In this document: positions 34,369 through 43,541 of the stretch, piece after piece | How the letters are laid out: each line of letters opens with the position of its first letter | Numbering within the stretch: the first letter of the stretch is position 1 | NCBI RefSeq assembly: GCF_009834565.1 | Contig: NZ_CP019428.1 | Location: 3,100,001-3,164,000 of the forward strand | Length of the DNA: 64,000 nucleotides | Reading direction: 5' to 3' | DNA from: Pseudomonas sp. R76 | GTDB lineage: Bacteria > Pseudomonadota > Gammaproteobacteria > Pseudomonadales > Pseudomonadaceae | Program-made: the position numbers and the translations under genes | The notes under the pieces: generated by a model | The model's input: only the letters and a program-made list of their open reading frames with translations | What the model was told of the DNA's origin: nothing | Databases searched by the model: none

Positions 34369-35855
34369 TGAAACCGCCTCCCCAACGCATCCAACCGCAC
34401 CGCAATCGGCGGTAGCCGCTCACTGCTGCGCGCCAGTGTCTCCACATCATCGGCAGTGCTTTGCGCAATGCTCTGCACCGACTGCAACCGCCCGACAATC
34501 TCCAGGTTCGCCGTGGATTGCTCGCGGGTGGTCGTTACGATCCGCCCGTTCAGTTCGTCGATGTGCGCAATGTCGGCGCCCACCGCTTGCAGCATTTCCA
34601 CCGCCACTTGGCTGTCTTGCACGCAACGCTCCACGCCTTGCTGGCTGTCGTGCATGGCCTCGACGGCTTGACGGCTGCCGTGTTGCAAACCTTCGATGAT
34701 CTGTTTGATTTCCTGGGTGGACACTGCGGTGCGCTGCGCCAGGCTGCGCACCTCGTCGGCGACCACGGCAAAGCCTCGGCCTTGTTCGCCGGCGCGGGCG
34801 GCTTCGATGGCGGCGTTGAGGGCGAGCAGGTTGGTCTGGTTGGCGATGCTGCTGATCACTTCGAGTACCGAGCCGATTTGTTCTGCCTGCACCGCCAGGC
34901 CTTGCACGGTCTCGTTGGTGCCGTTAATGCGTGAGGCCAATTGGCTGATTTCGTGCTGGGCGCGGCCGACGCTTTCCTGGCCGCGCACGATTTGTTTGCT
35001 GGCCTGGCCTGCGTGTTCGACGGCTTGTTCAACGTGCACGGTGATGTGGCCCATGGCGTCTTCCATGCGCTGCATGGAGCCGGTCATTTGAGTGATTTCG
35101 GCCAACTGATGGCGTGCGCCTTTTTCCAGGGTGCCGCTGGCGCTGGCCAGTTCCTGGCCGAGTTGGCCAAGGCCGTGGGAGTCGCGGGCGACGCCGTCGA
35201 TAAGGTGGGTGATTTGCTGCAGGAAGTGGTCGAATCGCTTGGCCAGTGACACATGCACCTTGCCTTCACCTTGGGCGGTTTCGACGGTGAGTTGGGTGGT
35301 TACGGCGAGCATTTTTTCAAGCATTTCCTGGCTTTCGACCGCTTCGCGCTGGCTGTGAATGGCGAGGTAGAGCAGGGCGACGGTCTCCATGACCACGTAG
35401 AAAGCGTGGACGAACACCATGCTCCAGCCGCCATGGTGTTCCATCACGAACACCGGAAAGCCTTGATGCTGCAACGCATGAAAGACCACGTGGTGCACGG
35501 CGATCGTTGCCGCCGCCACCAGGATCGGCAACCAGTCACGGTAGAAGGTAAGCACGGCCAGCAGCGCGAAAATACCGAAGTGTGATTCGATCACGCCTTG
35601 CGCCTGGTTGATGTGCAGGGCGGCCATCACCATCAAGCCGGCGCCCAATAGGCAGCGCATCAGGCGGGTGCCACCGATGGCGCGATAGACTGCTGTCAGC
35701 ACCACGCTGGTGCCGCCGCCGACGATCACGGCCTGCAGCAGTGTGTCGTGCCAGAACGCCAGGCCTACGGAGAACAGGAACATCAGCCACACCAACGCCA
35801 GCATGATGCGGTCAGCCTTGCGGTAGTGCTCGAAAAAACGCGTGCGGGTTGGCAT
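34362..35855 (-). CDS. Methyl-accepting chemotaxis protein with polytopic His-rich membrane sensor
   Basis: A 497-residue chemoreceptor without a periplasmic sensor domain. Residues about 15-195 hold five or six membrane helices with many histidines in or near them ([35 protein letters not shown]). The cytoplasmic part has the standard tip [38 protein letters not shown] (about 343-380). The His cluster suggests haem or metal binding and a signal such as redox or a gas (inference). It lies alone between the DUF2867 gene and the TonB receptor. Confidence 0.88.
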   Translation of the reverse strand: MPTRTRFFEHYRKADRIMLALVWLMFLFSVGLAFWHDTLLQAVIVGGGTSVVLTAVYRAIGGTRLMRCLLGAGLMVMAALHINQAQGVIESHFGIFALLAVLTFYRDWLPILVAAATIAVHHVVFHALQHQGFPVFVMEHHGGWSMVFVHAFYVVMETVALLYLAIHSQREAVESQEMLEKMLAVTTQLTVETAQGEGKVHVSLAKRFDHFLQQITHLIDGVARDSHGLGQLGQELASASGTLEKGARHQLAEITQMTGSMQRMEDAMGHITVHVEQAVEHAGQASKQIVRGQESVGRAQHEISQLASRINGTNETVQGLAVQAEQIGSVLEVISSIANQTNLLALNAAIEAARAGEQGRGFAVVADEVRSLAQRTAVSTQEIKQIIEGLQHGSRQAVEAMHDSQQGVERCVQDSQVAVEMLQAVGADIAHIDELNGRIVTTTREQSTANLEIVGRLQSVQSIAQSTADDVETLARSSERLPPIAVRLDALGRRFHQ

Positions 35856-35954
35856 TCACTCTTACTCCATGTGGTCGAGCCGGAAACAGCTAAGCATGCG
35901 GCGTGCCACTTGGGCCGCCGGTGGAGTGAAGCAGGTGTTCGGTTGTTTTCAGAT

Positions 35955-36024
35955 TCAGGGATGCCATGGTGTTATCGGCATCCCTGAGCGGGACTTTAAG
36001 AGCGGCTATCCAAATGGATAGCCG
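35955..36024. terminator. Two strong hairpins downstream of the TonB receptor
   Basis: CGGCTATCCA-AA-TGGATAGCCG (36003-36024) and TCAGGGATGCC...GGCATCCCTGA (35955-35987) are perfect 10- and 11-bp stems between the end of the receptor gene and the chemoreceptor start. Read leftwards, a short T-rich stretch (CTCTTAAAG) follows the first. They probably end receptor transcription, although neither has a long T run. Confidence 0.55.
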
Positions 36025-36039
36025 AAGGGGCGGGGCAGG

Positions 36040-38199
36040 TCAGAAGCTGTACTTGGCGGTGAGCATCATGTTGCGTGGGTTGCCGTAGGCATCACCGCCG
36101 TAGCTCACGTCGTTGGCGATGGTTGAGTAGTAGCGGCGGTCGAAGATGTTGTTGGCGTTGAGCTGCAGGTCCAGGTGCTGGCTGACCTCGTAGCCGGCCA
36201 TCAGGTCAGTAACCGCGTAGCTACCCTGTTGCAGGCGGTAGGTGCTGCCGTCAGCCACTTTGAGGTCGTTGTACAAGCGGCTCTGCCAGGAGACGTTGCC
36301 GCCAACGCGCAGCTTTTCCAGCGGGCCTTGGAAGTTGTAGCGGGTGGTGAGCTTGAACAGGTGCTCGGGCGTGTCGGTGTCGAACTGCTTGTTGACCAGT
36401 TGCGGGTTGGCGTCATCCTTGATGGTGTGGGTGCGCGCGTAAGTGTAGCCACCGCCGACCTGCCAGTTCGGGGTCAGCGCGCCTTGCAGTTCGAGGTCGA
36501 TACCCTGGCTGCGGATCTCGCCGGAGGCTTCACTGCACGCGGCCTGCGGGCAGTTCGGCACCACCACTGGCACGGCGCGGTTTTCCTGGTCGACGCGGAA
36601 CAGCGCCACACTCGCGTTCAGCGCGCCGCCGAGGTATTCGCCCTTGATGCCCACCTCGTAGTTTTTGCCGACAATCGGCTTGAGCGGGTTGCCGGACGTG
36701 TCCTTGTCCCTTTGCGGCGTAAAGATATCGCTGTAGCTGAGGTACACCGAGTGATGGTCGTCCAGCTCGTAGATCAAGCCGGCGTAGCGGGTGAGGTTAC
36801 GGGTGACATGAAAGTCGCCGTCGCCATCGCGGTTGTCGTAGTCGTACCAGTCCAGGCGCCCGCCGAGGATCAGCTTCAGCGGGTCGGCCAGGCTCAGGCG
36901 CGTGGTCACGTAGACGCCTTCCTGGGTGGTGACTTCGCGCTGGTTGTTGGTGTGGACGAAATCCGGTTTGCCCGCAGACAGCGGCCAGTTCATGTCGTAC
37001 GGGCTGTAGTTGTGGGTGGTCATGTCGTAGATGCGCTTGCTGGCGCCCACCACCAGTTCGTGGGTACGCCCGAACGCCTGGAACGGGCCGCTGGCGAACG
37101 CGTCGATGCCGGCCTGATTTTCATCGTAGGCGGCCTGGTAAACCGTGCGCGCCGGTGTGTTGTTGACCCAGCGCGACTGGTAGGAACCGGAGAACAGCGC
37201 GTCCTGTGCGGCGTAGTTGGCGTTGACCTGCAGGCTCCAGTCGTTGGCCAGGCGCTGGCGCAGTTCGGCGAATACGGTGTTGATCTCCTGGTCCTTGTTC
37301 TCCCAACGGGTGCCGGGGTTGTAGGAACGCGGCAGGTCGAGGTGATGGCCATCCTGGCCGACCATCGAAGAGCCCCAGAAGTAATTGGTCTTGTCCTTCT
37401 GGTTGGAAAAGCCGAGGGTCAGGGTGGTGTCTTCGCTCAGGTCGGCTTCGGTGACGGCGTAGAACAGGCCGTGGTCTTCCTCGACCTTGTCGATGAAGCT
37501 GTTGGCGTCACGGTAAGAGGTGACGACCCGGCCGCGCCACGTGCCACTGTCGTTGAGTGGGCTGGAGGCGTCCAGTTCGCCACGGTAGTCGTCCCAACTG
37601 CCGGCGGCGCCGGTGAGGGTGACTTTCTGCTCGTCCAGTGGCCGCTTGCGGATCAGGTTGATGGCGGCCGACGGGTTGCCTGCGCCGGTGACCAGGCCGG
37701 TGGCGCCGCGCACGATCTCGACGCGGTCGAACATTGCCAGGTTTGGCTGGGCGCCTACGTCAACGCCGTTGTAGCCGGTCGGGATGCCGTCATACATCAG
37801 GTTGTCGATGTCGAAACCGCGCGCCTTGTAGGACTGCCGCCCAGGGCCGTTGGAGTAGTTGAGGAACAATCCGGGCGTGGCCCTGACCACGTCGTTGATG
37901 CTGGTCATCGCCTGGTCGTCCATGCGCTGGCGGGTGATGACGGTGACGGCCTGCGGGGTCTCACGCAAGGTCAGCGGCAGCTTGGTGGCGGTGGCCATTG
38001 AGCCGGTGGTGTAGGACTGGCTGCCTTCGGTGGTGGCGCCGAGTGGTTGCTCGGTGTTGATTTGCGTCGCGCCCAGTTCCACCACGGCTGACAGTTGTTC
38101 CGCATCGGCGGCGAAGGCCGCTTGTGAGCTGGCGATACAGACCGCCATCGCGATTAAATTAGGTGAAAAACGCTTGCCGATTGGTTGTTGCACAGACAT
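36040..38199 (-). CDS. TonB-dependent siderophore receptor
   Basis: A 719-residue outer-membrane receptor: signal peptide about residues 1-30 (ends AAFA), a short mature N terminus without the STN signalling domain, a plug about 60-170 (RETPQAVTVITRQRMDDQAMTSINDVV) and a beta-barrel to the C-terminal Phe of TAKYSF. It imports ferric siderophores with TonB-ExbBD energy. The type is FhuE/FpvA-like by sequence; the ligand is unknown. No siderophore synthesis or sigma/anti-sigma genes lie alongside, and lack of the STN domain argues against cell-surface signalling. A Fur-box-like palindrome is just upstream. Confidence 0.92.
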   Translation of the reverse strand: MSVQQPIGKRFSPNLIAMAVCIASSQAAFAADAEQLSAVVELGATQINTEQPLGATTEGSQSYTTGSMATATKLPLTLRETPQAVTVITRQRMDDQAMTSINDVVRATPGLFLNYSNGPGRQSYKARGFDIDNLMYDGIPTGYNGVDVGAQPNLAMFDRVEIVRGATGLVTGAGNPSAAINLIRKRPLDEQKVTLTGAAGSWDDYRGELDASSPLNDSGTWRGRVVTSYRDANSFIDKVEEDHGLFYAVTEADLSEDTTLTLGFSNQKDKTNYFWGSSMVGQDGHHLDLPRSYNPGTRWENKDQEINTVFAELRQRLANDWSLQVNANYAAQDALFSGSYQSRWVNNTPARTVYQAAYDENQAGIDAFASGPFQAFGRTHELVVGASKRIYDMTTHNYSPYDMNWPLSAGKPDFVHTNNQREVTTQEGVYVTTRLSLADPLKLILGGRLDWYDYDNRDGDGDFHVTRNLTRYAGLIYELDDHHSVYLSYSDIFTPQRDKDTSGNPLKPIVGKNYEVGIKGEYLGGALNASVALFRVDQENRAVPVVVPNCPQAACSEASGEIRSQGIDLELQGALTPNWQVGGGYTYARTHTIKDDANPQLVNKQFDTDTPEHLFKLTTRYNFQGPLEKLRVGGNVSWQSRLYNDLKVADGSTYRLQQGSYAVTDLMAGYEVSQHLDLQLNANNIFDRRYYSTIANDVSYGGDAYGNPRNMMLTAKYSF

Positions 38200-38230
38200 C
38201 GAACAGACTCTCCCCGAAGCGCCGTCCCTG

Positions 38231-38261
38231 GCGAATAATAATGATGATAAGAATTATTCGC
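38231..38261. promoter_or_regulatory. Fur box
   Basis: Perfect 9-bp arms GCGAATAAT (38231-38239) and ATTATTCGC (38253-38261) enclose AATGATGATAAGA. The AT-rich AATAATGATGATAA core resembles the GATAATGATAATCATTATC Fur consensus. It lies 31 bp upstream of the receptor ATG, as expected for iron repression. Confidence 0.8.
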
Positions 38262-38347
38262 ATCAGTTTGTCAGATTGAGGTCGTAGGAAAAAGCCTTGG
38301 GGGAGAATTAGTTAACGAATTTTTCACATTTCGGCGGGGGCGTTTTA

Positions 38348-38397
38348 CCGCTTCACAGCGGGGAGCGGGCGTGAACACCCAGTGTTACGCCCGCTCC
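38348..38397. terminator. Hairpin pair downstream of the CPBP protease gene
   Basis: GGAGCGGGCGT...ACGCCCGCTCC (38362-38397), extended by an inner AACAC-CCA-GTGTT, forms a stem of about 16 bp just beyond the protease stop. CCGCT-TCAC-AGCGG (38348-38361) follows. No T run is present, so rho-independent action is uncertain. Confidence 0.5.
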
Positions 38398-38412
38398 GAA
38401 GAATGCCTGGGA

Positions 38413-39141
38413 TCAGCCGTAAAGCCCGGCCCACGTCCAGGTCCAGTCGAAGCCCGACCCGACCACTTCCGCCAGCATGTGCAGCAAGATAGGCACCAGC
38501 AAGCCGCCGCTGGCAATCCTCGCCCAGGCAAACAGGCAACCCACCACGAAGATCATCACCAACGTGTTCCAGCTGCCGTATTGGGTATGCACGCTGGCGA
38601 ACAGCGCGGACGTGACAATCACCGCCGTCCACTTCCAGGCCACACTACGTTCGTAGGGAAACAGGCGCAGCAGGTAGTGCCGCATCATCAGTTCTTCGGC
38701 GATCGGTGGCAGGATAATCAGCGACGCCAATTTGATCAGGGTTTGCCACTGGGTCAGGCCGCTGTACAGCTCAGCCATGAACGCTTCACGCGGTAACCCC
38801 AGTGCGGTGACCAGCAACCCGAACAGGGCATACGCGGCGATCAGGGCAATTACGCCCAGGCGCAAAGTCTTACGGATGTGGTGGCCGTAAAACCTAGCGG
38901 CCAGGTTATGCCGGTGTTGCACCACGAACAGACCGCACAACAGCAACCCGATGGCGCCATGGCTGATCACGAACATCAAGTAGCTTTGCATCGCCGGTGG
39001 CACCAGCAACAGGCCGGGAACGGGCGCCAGCAGCATAATCAACGCCGCGAGGACGAACATCCCGAGGCGTCTGAAGAAGCGGAATTTCGAAGGCGAGGCG
39101 GGTGGTAGGGTGGATTCCGAGGGGGCAAAGACGTGCGTCAC
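38413..39141 (-). CDS. CPBP-family intramembrane glutamic protease
   Basis: A 242-residue polytopic membrane protein of the CPBP/Rce1 family. The catalytic motifs are EELMMRHYLL (EExxxR, about residues 148-157), FASVHTQ (FxxxH, about 182-188) and HMLAE (about 223-227). Family members process prenylated or peptide substrates; in bacteria many protect against peptides they help to make, but no peptide gene is near. The start is placed at the GTG at 39141, which has GGAG 5 nt upstream; the frame also opens with a GTG at 39180. Confidence 0.83.
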   Translation of the reverse strand: MTHVFAPSESTLPPASPSKFRFFRRLGMFVLAALIMLLAPVPGLLLVPPAMQSYLMFVISHGAIGLLLCGLFVVQHRHNLAARFYGHHIRKTLRLGVIALIAAYALFGLLVTALGLPREAFMAELYSGLTQWQTLIKLASLIILPPIAEELMMRHYLLRLFPYERSVAWKWTAVIVTSALFASVHTQYGSWNTLVMIFVVGCLFAWARIASGGLLVPILLHMLAEVVGSGFDWTWTWAGLYG

Positions 39142-39212
39142 AGTCGCTCCATGAGTGTGGGGAAAAAGGCATTTTGCCACTAACCAAGGTAATTAACGTC
39201 CAAAGCCTTCGG

Positions 39213-39719
39213 TTATTTACGCTGACCGCTTTCCTGCCCAGGAATCGCCACCCGACTCGTCGCCTTCACCTCACGCAGCGCCAGGCTCGATTGGATCGAC
39301 GCAATCCCCAACTGACGGCGCAACACGCTCTCGACAAACTCACTGTAACTGTCCAGGTCTTGCGCCAGCACCTGCAGCAGATAGTCCGCATCGCCGGTGA
39401 TTTTGTGACAGGCCAGCACCTGGGGCAGTTGCTTGACCACCGCCTCGAACGCGTCCGGCGCGTGGTCGGTGTGGATGGCAAAGCGAACATGCACGAAGGC
39501 CATGATGTCCAGCCCAAGCAGCTTGCGATCCAGGTTGGCCTGGTAGTCCTTGATCACGCCTTCTTCTTCCAGGCGTTTACGTCGACGCCAGCACGGCGTC
39601 AGGCTCAGGGAGAGGCGCTCGCTCAGTTGGGCGTTGGAAATACTTGCGTCTTCCTGCAGCAACGCGAGGATGGCGAGATCAGTGTCGTCAAGCGCGACCT
39701 GTTTGGTTTTATTTTTCAT
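39213..39719 (-). CDS. Lrp/AsnC-family transcriptional regulator
   Basis: A 168-residue Lrp-type regulator: helix-turn-helix SNAQLSERLSLSLTPCWRRRKRLEEEGVIKDYQA (about residues 27-60) and an effector-binding RAM domain (CHKITGDADYLLQVLAQDLDSYSEFV, about 103-128). Start at 39719 (MKNKTKQVALDD); the frame also has a TTG at 39734. It is divergent from the deacetylase-permease operon and most likely controls it in response to an amino acid or polyamine. Confidence 0.9.
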   Translation of the reverse strand: MKNKTKQVALDDTDLAILALLQEDASISNAQLSERLSLSLTPCWRRRKRLEEEGVIKDYQANLDRKLLGLDIMAFVHVRFAIHTDHAPDAFEAVVKQLPQVLACHKITGDADYLLQVLAQDLDSYSEFVESVLRRQLGIASIQSSLALREVKATSRVAIPGQESGQRK

Positions 39720-39840
39720 AATGTGCTGCCGCAAGGGTAAATATTCCCGATAAACCTAACAGTGCGCGAACTAAAAGCAAAGAAAGCCCAGCCTCGACCG
39801 AACAAAATAGAGCCTGTCTTTTACTCGGGGATGTTGAGAA

Positions 39841-40875
39841 ATGTTGACTGTTTTTAGTGATGCCCACCGTTTGCACCATGGCACCGAATTGAAAGACGGT
39901 GTGCTTAAGCCCTCATTCGAACAACCCAGCCGTGCCGACACCGTGCGCGACCGCGTCCGGCAGGTCGGGCTGGGCGATATCATCGTGCCGCGCACCTTCG
40001 ACCGGGCGTGTTACGTCAATGCCCACAGCGAACGCTACGTGTCCTTCCTCGAAACCGCCTGGGCGCAATGGACCGCGATTGGCCGCAGCCATGACGCACT
40101 GCCGCTGGTGTGGCCGGTGCGCGACCTGGCCAACCAACAGGTGCCGGATTTCATCGACGGCAAGCTGGGTTTCTTCGCCATGGACGCCGGCTCGCCGATC
40201 ACCCGCACCACCTGGGACGCGGTGAAGACCAGCGCCGACATCGCGCTCACCGGCCTGGCCCTGATCGATGAAGGCCATCACAGCGCCTTTGCCCTGTGCC
40301 GGCCACCTGGGCACCATGCCGCCCGCGAATACATGGGCGGTTATTGCTACCTCAACAACGCGGCGATTGCGGCGCAACAGGCGATTACCCAAGGCGCCCG
40401 GCGTGTGGCGGTGCTGGACGTGGATTTCCACCATGGCAACGGCACCCAGAATATTTTCTATGACCGCGCCGACGTCATGTTCATCTCCCTGCATGGCGAA
40501 CCGGCGGTGTCCTACCCGTATTTTTCCGGCTTCAGCAGCGAGCGCGGCGCGGGTGCCGGGGAGGGCTTCAACCTGAATTACCCGCTGCCGAAAAACACCG
40601 CCTGGGCCGATTACACCATCGCGCTGCACGACGCCTGCCGGCAACTAGGCCACTTCGCCCCCGAGGTGCTGGTGATTTCCCTCGGCGTCGACACCTTCAA
40701 GGATGACCCCATTAGCCACTTCCTCCTCGACAGCCAGGACTTCATCGGCATGGGCGAAATCATCGCCAGCGTCGGCGTGCCCACGCTGTTTGTGATGGAA
40801 GGCGGCTACATGGTCGATGAGATCGGCATCAATGCCGTCAACGTGCTGCACGGTTTCGAAAGCAAGACCGCCTGA
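39841..40875 (+). CDS. Histone deacetylase-family acetylpolyamine amidohydrolase
   Basis: A 344-residue zinc amidohydrolase. Conserved: CRPPGHHA (His-His pair, about residues 152-159), GGYCYLNNAA (about 165-174), LDVDFHHGNGTQNIFY (zinc Asp and His, about 191-206) and SLGVDTFKDDP (second zinc Asp, about 285-295). This fits acetylpolyamine amidohydrolases such as those of P. aeruginosa (PA0321/PA1409, by recollection). Downstream is an APC permease, upstream a divergent Lrp regulator, supporting uptake and deacetylation of acetylated polyamines or amino compounds. Confidence 0.87.
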   Translation: MLTVFSDAHRLHHGTELKDGVLKPSFEQPSRADTVRDRVRQVGLGDIIVPRTFDRACYVNAHSERYVSFLETAWAQWTAIGRSHDALPLVWPVRDLANQQVPDFIDGKLGFFAMDAGSPITRTTWDAVKTSADIALTGLALIDEGHHSAFALCRPPGHHAAREYMGGYCYLNNAAIAAQQAITQGARRVAVLDVDFHHGNGTQNIFYDRADVMFISLHGEPAVSYPYFSGFSSERGAGAGEGFNLNYPLPKNTAWADYTIALHDACRQLGHFAPEVLVISLGVDTFKDDPISHFLLDSQDFIGMGEIIASVGVPTLFVMEGGYMVDEIGINAVNVLHGFESKTA

Positions 40876-40943
40876 ACCCAAGAACAAAAAACTGCTGATT
40901 CTTTTTTCTGCCAAAACTCAAAAACATAACAAGAGGTTTTGTG

Positions 40944-42350
40944 ATGAAAACAACCACGCCCGGGCTGACAGAAAAGCCTGCGTTGCAACGCACCCTGAGT
41001 AACCGCCACATCCAGTTGATGGCCATGGGCGGCGCGATCGGCACCGGCCTGTTCATGGGCTCGGGCAAGATCATCGCGCTGTCGGGCACCTCGATCATCC
41101 TGATCTACATGATCATCGGGCTCTTCGTGTACTTCGTGATGCGCGCCATGGGCGAGCTGCTGTTATCCAACCTGAACTTCAAAAGCTTCGCCGACTTTGC
41201 CGGTGCCTACCTGGGGCCGCGCGCGGCGTTTTTTCTCGGCTGGTCGTACTGGCTGAGCTGGAGCGTGGCAGTGGTGGGCGATGCGGTGGTGGTGGGCGGG
41301 TTTTTCCAGTACTGGTTTCCCGGTGTGCCGGCGTGGATGCCGGCCGGGGGCATGTTGCTCACGCTGTTCGCGTTGAACGTGCTCACGGTCAGGCTGTTCG
41401 GCGAGGTGGAGTTCTGGTTTGCGATCATCAAGATCATCGCCGTGGTGACGCTGATCAGCGTTAGCCTGGTGCTGATTGCCAGTGCGTTTGTGTCGCCCAC
41501 CGGCGTCACCGCCTCGTTGAGTCACTTGCTGGATCAACAGGCGGCGTTCCCGAATGGTCTGTTCGGCTTTTTCGCCGGCTTCCAGATGGCGATTTTCTCC
41601 TTCGCCGGCACCGAGCTGATCGGCACGGCCGCCGCTGAAACCCGCGCGCCGGAGAAGACTTTGCCCAAGGCGATCAACTCGATCCCGCTGCGCATCATCC
41701 TGTTCTACGTGCTGGCCCTGGCGTGCATCATCGCGGTGACGTCGTGGCAGCAAGTGTCGCCGAGCAAAAGCCCGTTTGTGGAGCTGTTCCTGGTGGCGGG
41801 CTTTCCCGCGGCGGCGGGCATTGTGAATTTCGTGGTGCTGACCTCGGCGGCTTCATCGGCCAACAGCGGGGTGTTTTCTGCCAGCCGCATGCTCTTCGGT
41901 TTGGCCGACCTGGGCGACGCGCCGGGCATTTTTCGGCGGCTGTCCACCCACAGCGTGCCGTTTTTCAGCCTGGCGTTCACCACGTTGTTGATGCTGCTGG
42001 GCCTGGTGTTGTTGTTTGTGGTGCCGGAGGTGATGACGGCCTTCACCATCGTGTCGACGGTGTCGGCGATCCTGGTGATTTTTACCTGGTCGACTATCCT
42101 CGCGTCCTACATTGCCTACCGCAAAAAACGCCCGGACTTGCACGCTCAATCGATCTACAAAATGCCCGGCGGTGTGCCGATGGCGTGGTTTACCCTGGCG
42201 TTTCTCGGCTTTGTGCTGTGCCTGCTCGCCTTGCGACCGGACACGCGATTGGCGCTGTGTGTGATGCCCGCCTGGTTTATCTGGCTGGGGATTGCCTATC
42301 AGTTGTCGCACGTGCGTAAACGTTTCACTGCGCAGGCCGCCATGAAGTGA
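40944..42350 (+). CDS. APC-family amino-acid permease, CycA-like
   Basis: A 468-residue inner-membrane symporter with 12 hydrophobic segments. LSNRHIQLMAMGGAIGTGLFMGSG (about residues 18-41) is the AAT-family signature; FSFAGTELIGTAAAETRAPEKTLPKAIN (about 213-240) is the conserved TM6-TM7 region. It most resembles CycA-type permeases for D-alanine/D-serine/glycine, but the gene partner suggests acetylated polyamine or a related substrate. AGAGG lies 8 nt before the ATG at 40944 (a GTG directly precedes it). Confidence 0.87.
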   Translation: MKTTTPGLTEKPALQRTLSNRHIQLMAMGGAIGTGLFMGSGKIIALSGTSIILIYMIIGLFVYFVMRAMGELLLSNLNFKSFADFAGAYLGPRAAFFLGWSYWLSWSVAVVGDAVVVGGFFQYWFPGVPAWMPAGGMLLTLFALNVLTVRLFGEVEFWFAIIKIIAVVTLISVSLVLIASAFVSPTGVTASLSHLLDQQAAFPNGLFGFFAGFQMAIFSFAGTELIGTAAAETRAPEKTLPKAINSIPLRIILFYVLALACIIAVTSWQQVSPSKSPFVELFLVAGFPAAAGIVNFVVLTSAASSANSGVFSASRMLFGLADLGDAPGIFRRLSTHSVPFFSLAFTTLLMLLGLVLLFVVPEVMTAFTIVSTVSAILVIFTWSTILASYIAYRKKRPDLHAQSIYKMPGGVPMAWFTLAFLGFVLCLLALRPDTRLALCVMPAWFIWLGIAYQLSHVRKRFTAQAAMK

Positions 42351-42368
42351 AGAGGGGAGCGAAAAACC

Positions 42369-43400
42369 TTACAGGTGATCCACATCGACGATGGCCTGGG
42401 CAAACGCTGCCGGCGCTTCCTGCGGCAGGTTGTGGCCAATGCCGCCGCTGATCAGGCGGAACGCATACTTACCCGTGAAGCGCTTGGCGTAGTCCTCGGG
42501 TTGCGGGTGCGGGGCGCCGTTGGCGTCGCCTTCCAGGGTGATGGTGGGAACGCCAATGCTCGGTGACTGAGCGAGCTGTTGTTCCAGCGCGTCGTAGTGG
42601 GCTTCGCCCTGCACCAGGCCCAGGCGCCAGCGATAGTTAAAGACCGTAATGGCGACGTGGTCGGGGTTGTCCAGGCCTTTGGCGCTACGCTCGAAGGTGG
42701 AATCGTCAAAGGCCCATTTCGGCGAGGCGGTCTGCCAGATCAGCTTGGCAAAATCGCGGGTGTTTTTCTGGTAACCGGCAGCGCCGCGCTCGGTGGCAAA
42801 GTAGAACTGATACCACCACTGCAATTCGGCCTTGGGCGGCAGAGGGTTGTGGCCCGCAGCTTGATTGCCGATCAGGTAGCCACTCACAGACACCAGCGCC
42901 TTGACCCGCTCGGGCCACAGCGCCGAGACGATATCCGCCGAGCGCGCGCCCCAGTCGTAGCCGCCCAGCACGGCTTGCTTGATCTTCAGCGCGTCCATGA
43001 AGTCGATCACGTCCTGCGCCAATGCCGCAGGCTCGCCGTTGCGCAGGGTTTTATCCGACAGAAAACGCGTGTCGCCGTAGCCTCGGGCGTAGGGGATCAG
43101 CACGCGATAACCCTTGGCCGCCAGCAGCGGGGCGACGTTGGCATAACTGTCAATGTCGTAGGGCCAGCCGTGCAGCAGGATCACCACTTGGCCATTCGCC
43201 GGGCCGACCTCGGCATAGGCCACATCGAGCACGCCGGCCTTGATGTGTTTAAGCGCGCCAAACGCGGTTTGGCTATGGCTGACGGGCGATGGCGGCTCGG
43301 GCATCTCGGCGTGGGCCAGGCCCACGGCGCCGAACTGCAACAGTGCAAATGCCAGGAACAGCGGGCGGAGTTTGGAGCGGTGAGTCAACTGAGCGTGCAT
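42369..43400 (-). CDS. Exported alpha/beta hydrolase, epoxide-hydrolase type
   Basis: A 343-residue hydrolase with an export signal (about residues 1-32, LFLAFALLQFGAVGLAHA). The oxyanion motif is LLHGWPYD (about 76-83); the nucleophile elbow GGYDWGARSA (about 147-156) carries Asp, not Ser, as in epoxide hydrolases and haloalkane dehalogenases; the catalytic His is in GGIGHNLPQEAP (about 318-329). AGGAGG lies 6-7 nt before the ATG at 43400. The substrate is unknown; periplasmic location is unusual for this class but seen elsewhere. Confidence 0.83.
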   Translation of the reverse strand: MHAQLTHRSKLRPLFLAFALLQFGAVGLAHAEMPEPPSPVSHSQTAFGALKHIKAGVLDVAYAEVGPANGQVVILLHGWPYDIDSYANVAPLLAAKGYRVLIPYARGYGDTRFLSDKTLRNGEPAALAQDVIDFMDALKIKQAVLGGYDWGARSADIVSALWPERVKALVSVSGYLIGNQAAGHNPLPPKAELQWWYQFYFATERGAAGYQKNTRDFAKLIWQTASPKWAFDDSTFERSAKGLDNPDHVAITVFNYRWRLGLVQGEAHYDALEQQLAQSPSIGVPTITLEGDANGAPHPQPEDYAKRFTGKYAFRLISGGIGHNLPQEAPAAFAQAIVDVDHL

Positions 43401-43541
43401 GGCGAGCCTCCTGCGGCGGGTGTGTGCCTGGCGCTCAGTTGACCGCTGTGCTGTATCGGGCATGTTTCAGGAAGTGCCCCGGGTTAAACGCTGTGTATCC
43501 TCGGCTGCGCGGTACACACTGTGATACATACGCCTCGCGCC

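Noticed and set aside
36175..38001. Open frame of about 608 codons antisense to the TonB receptor
   Set aside because: A GC-driven shadow; its residue make-up is antisense-like and no domain is visible.
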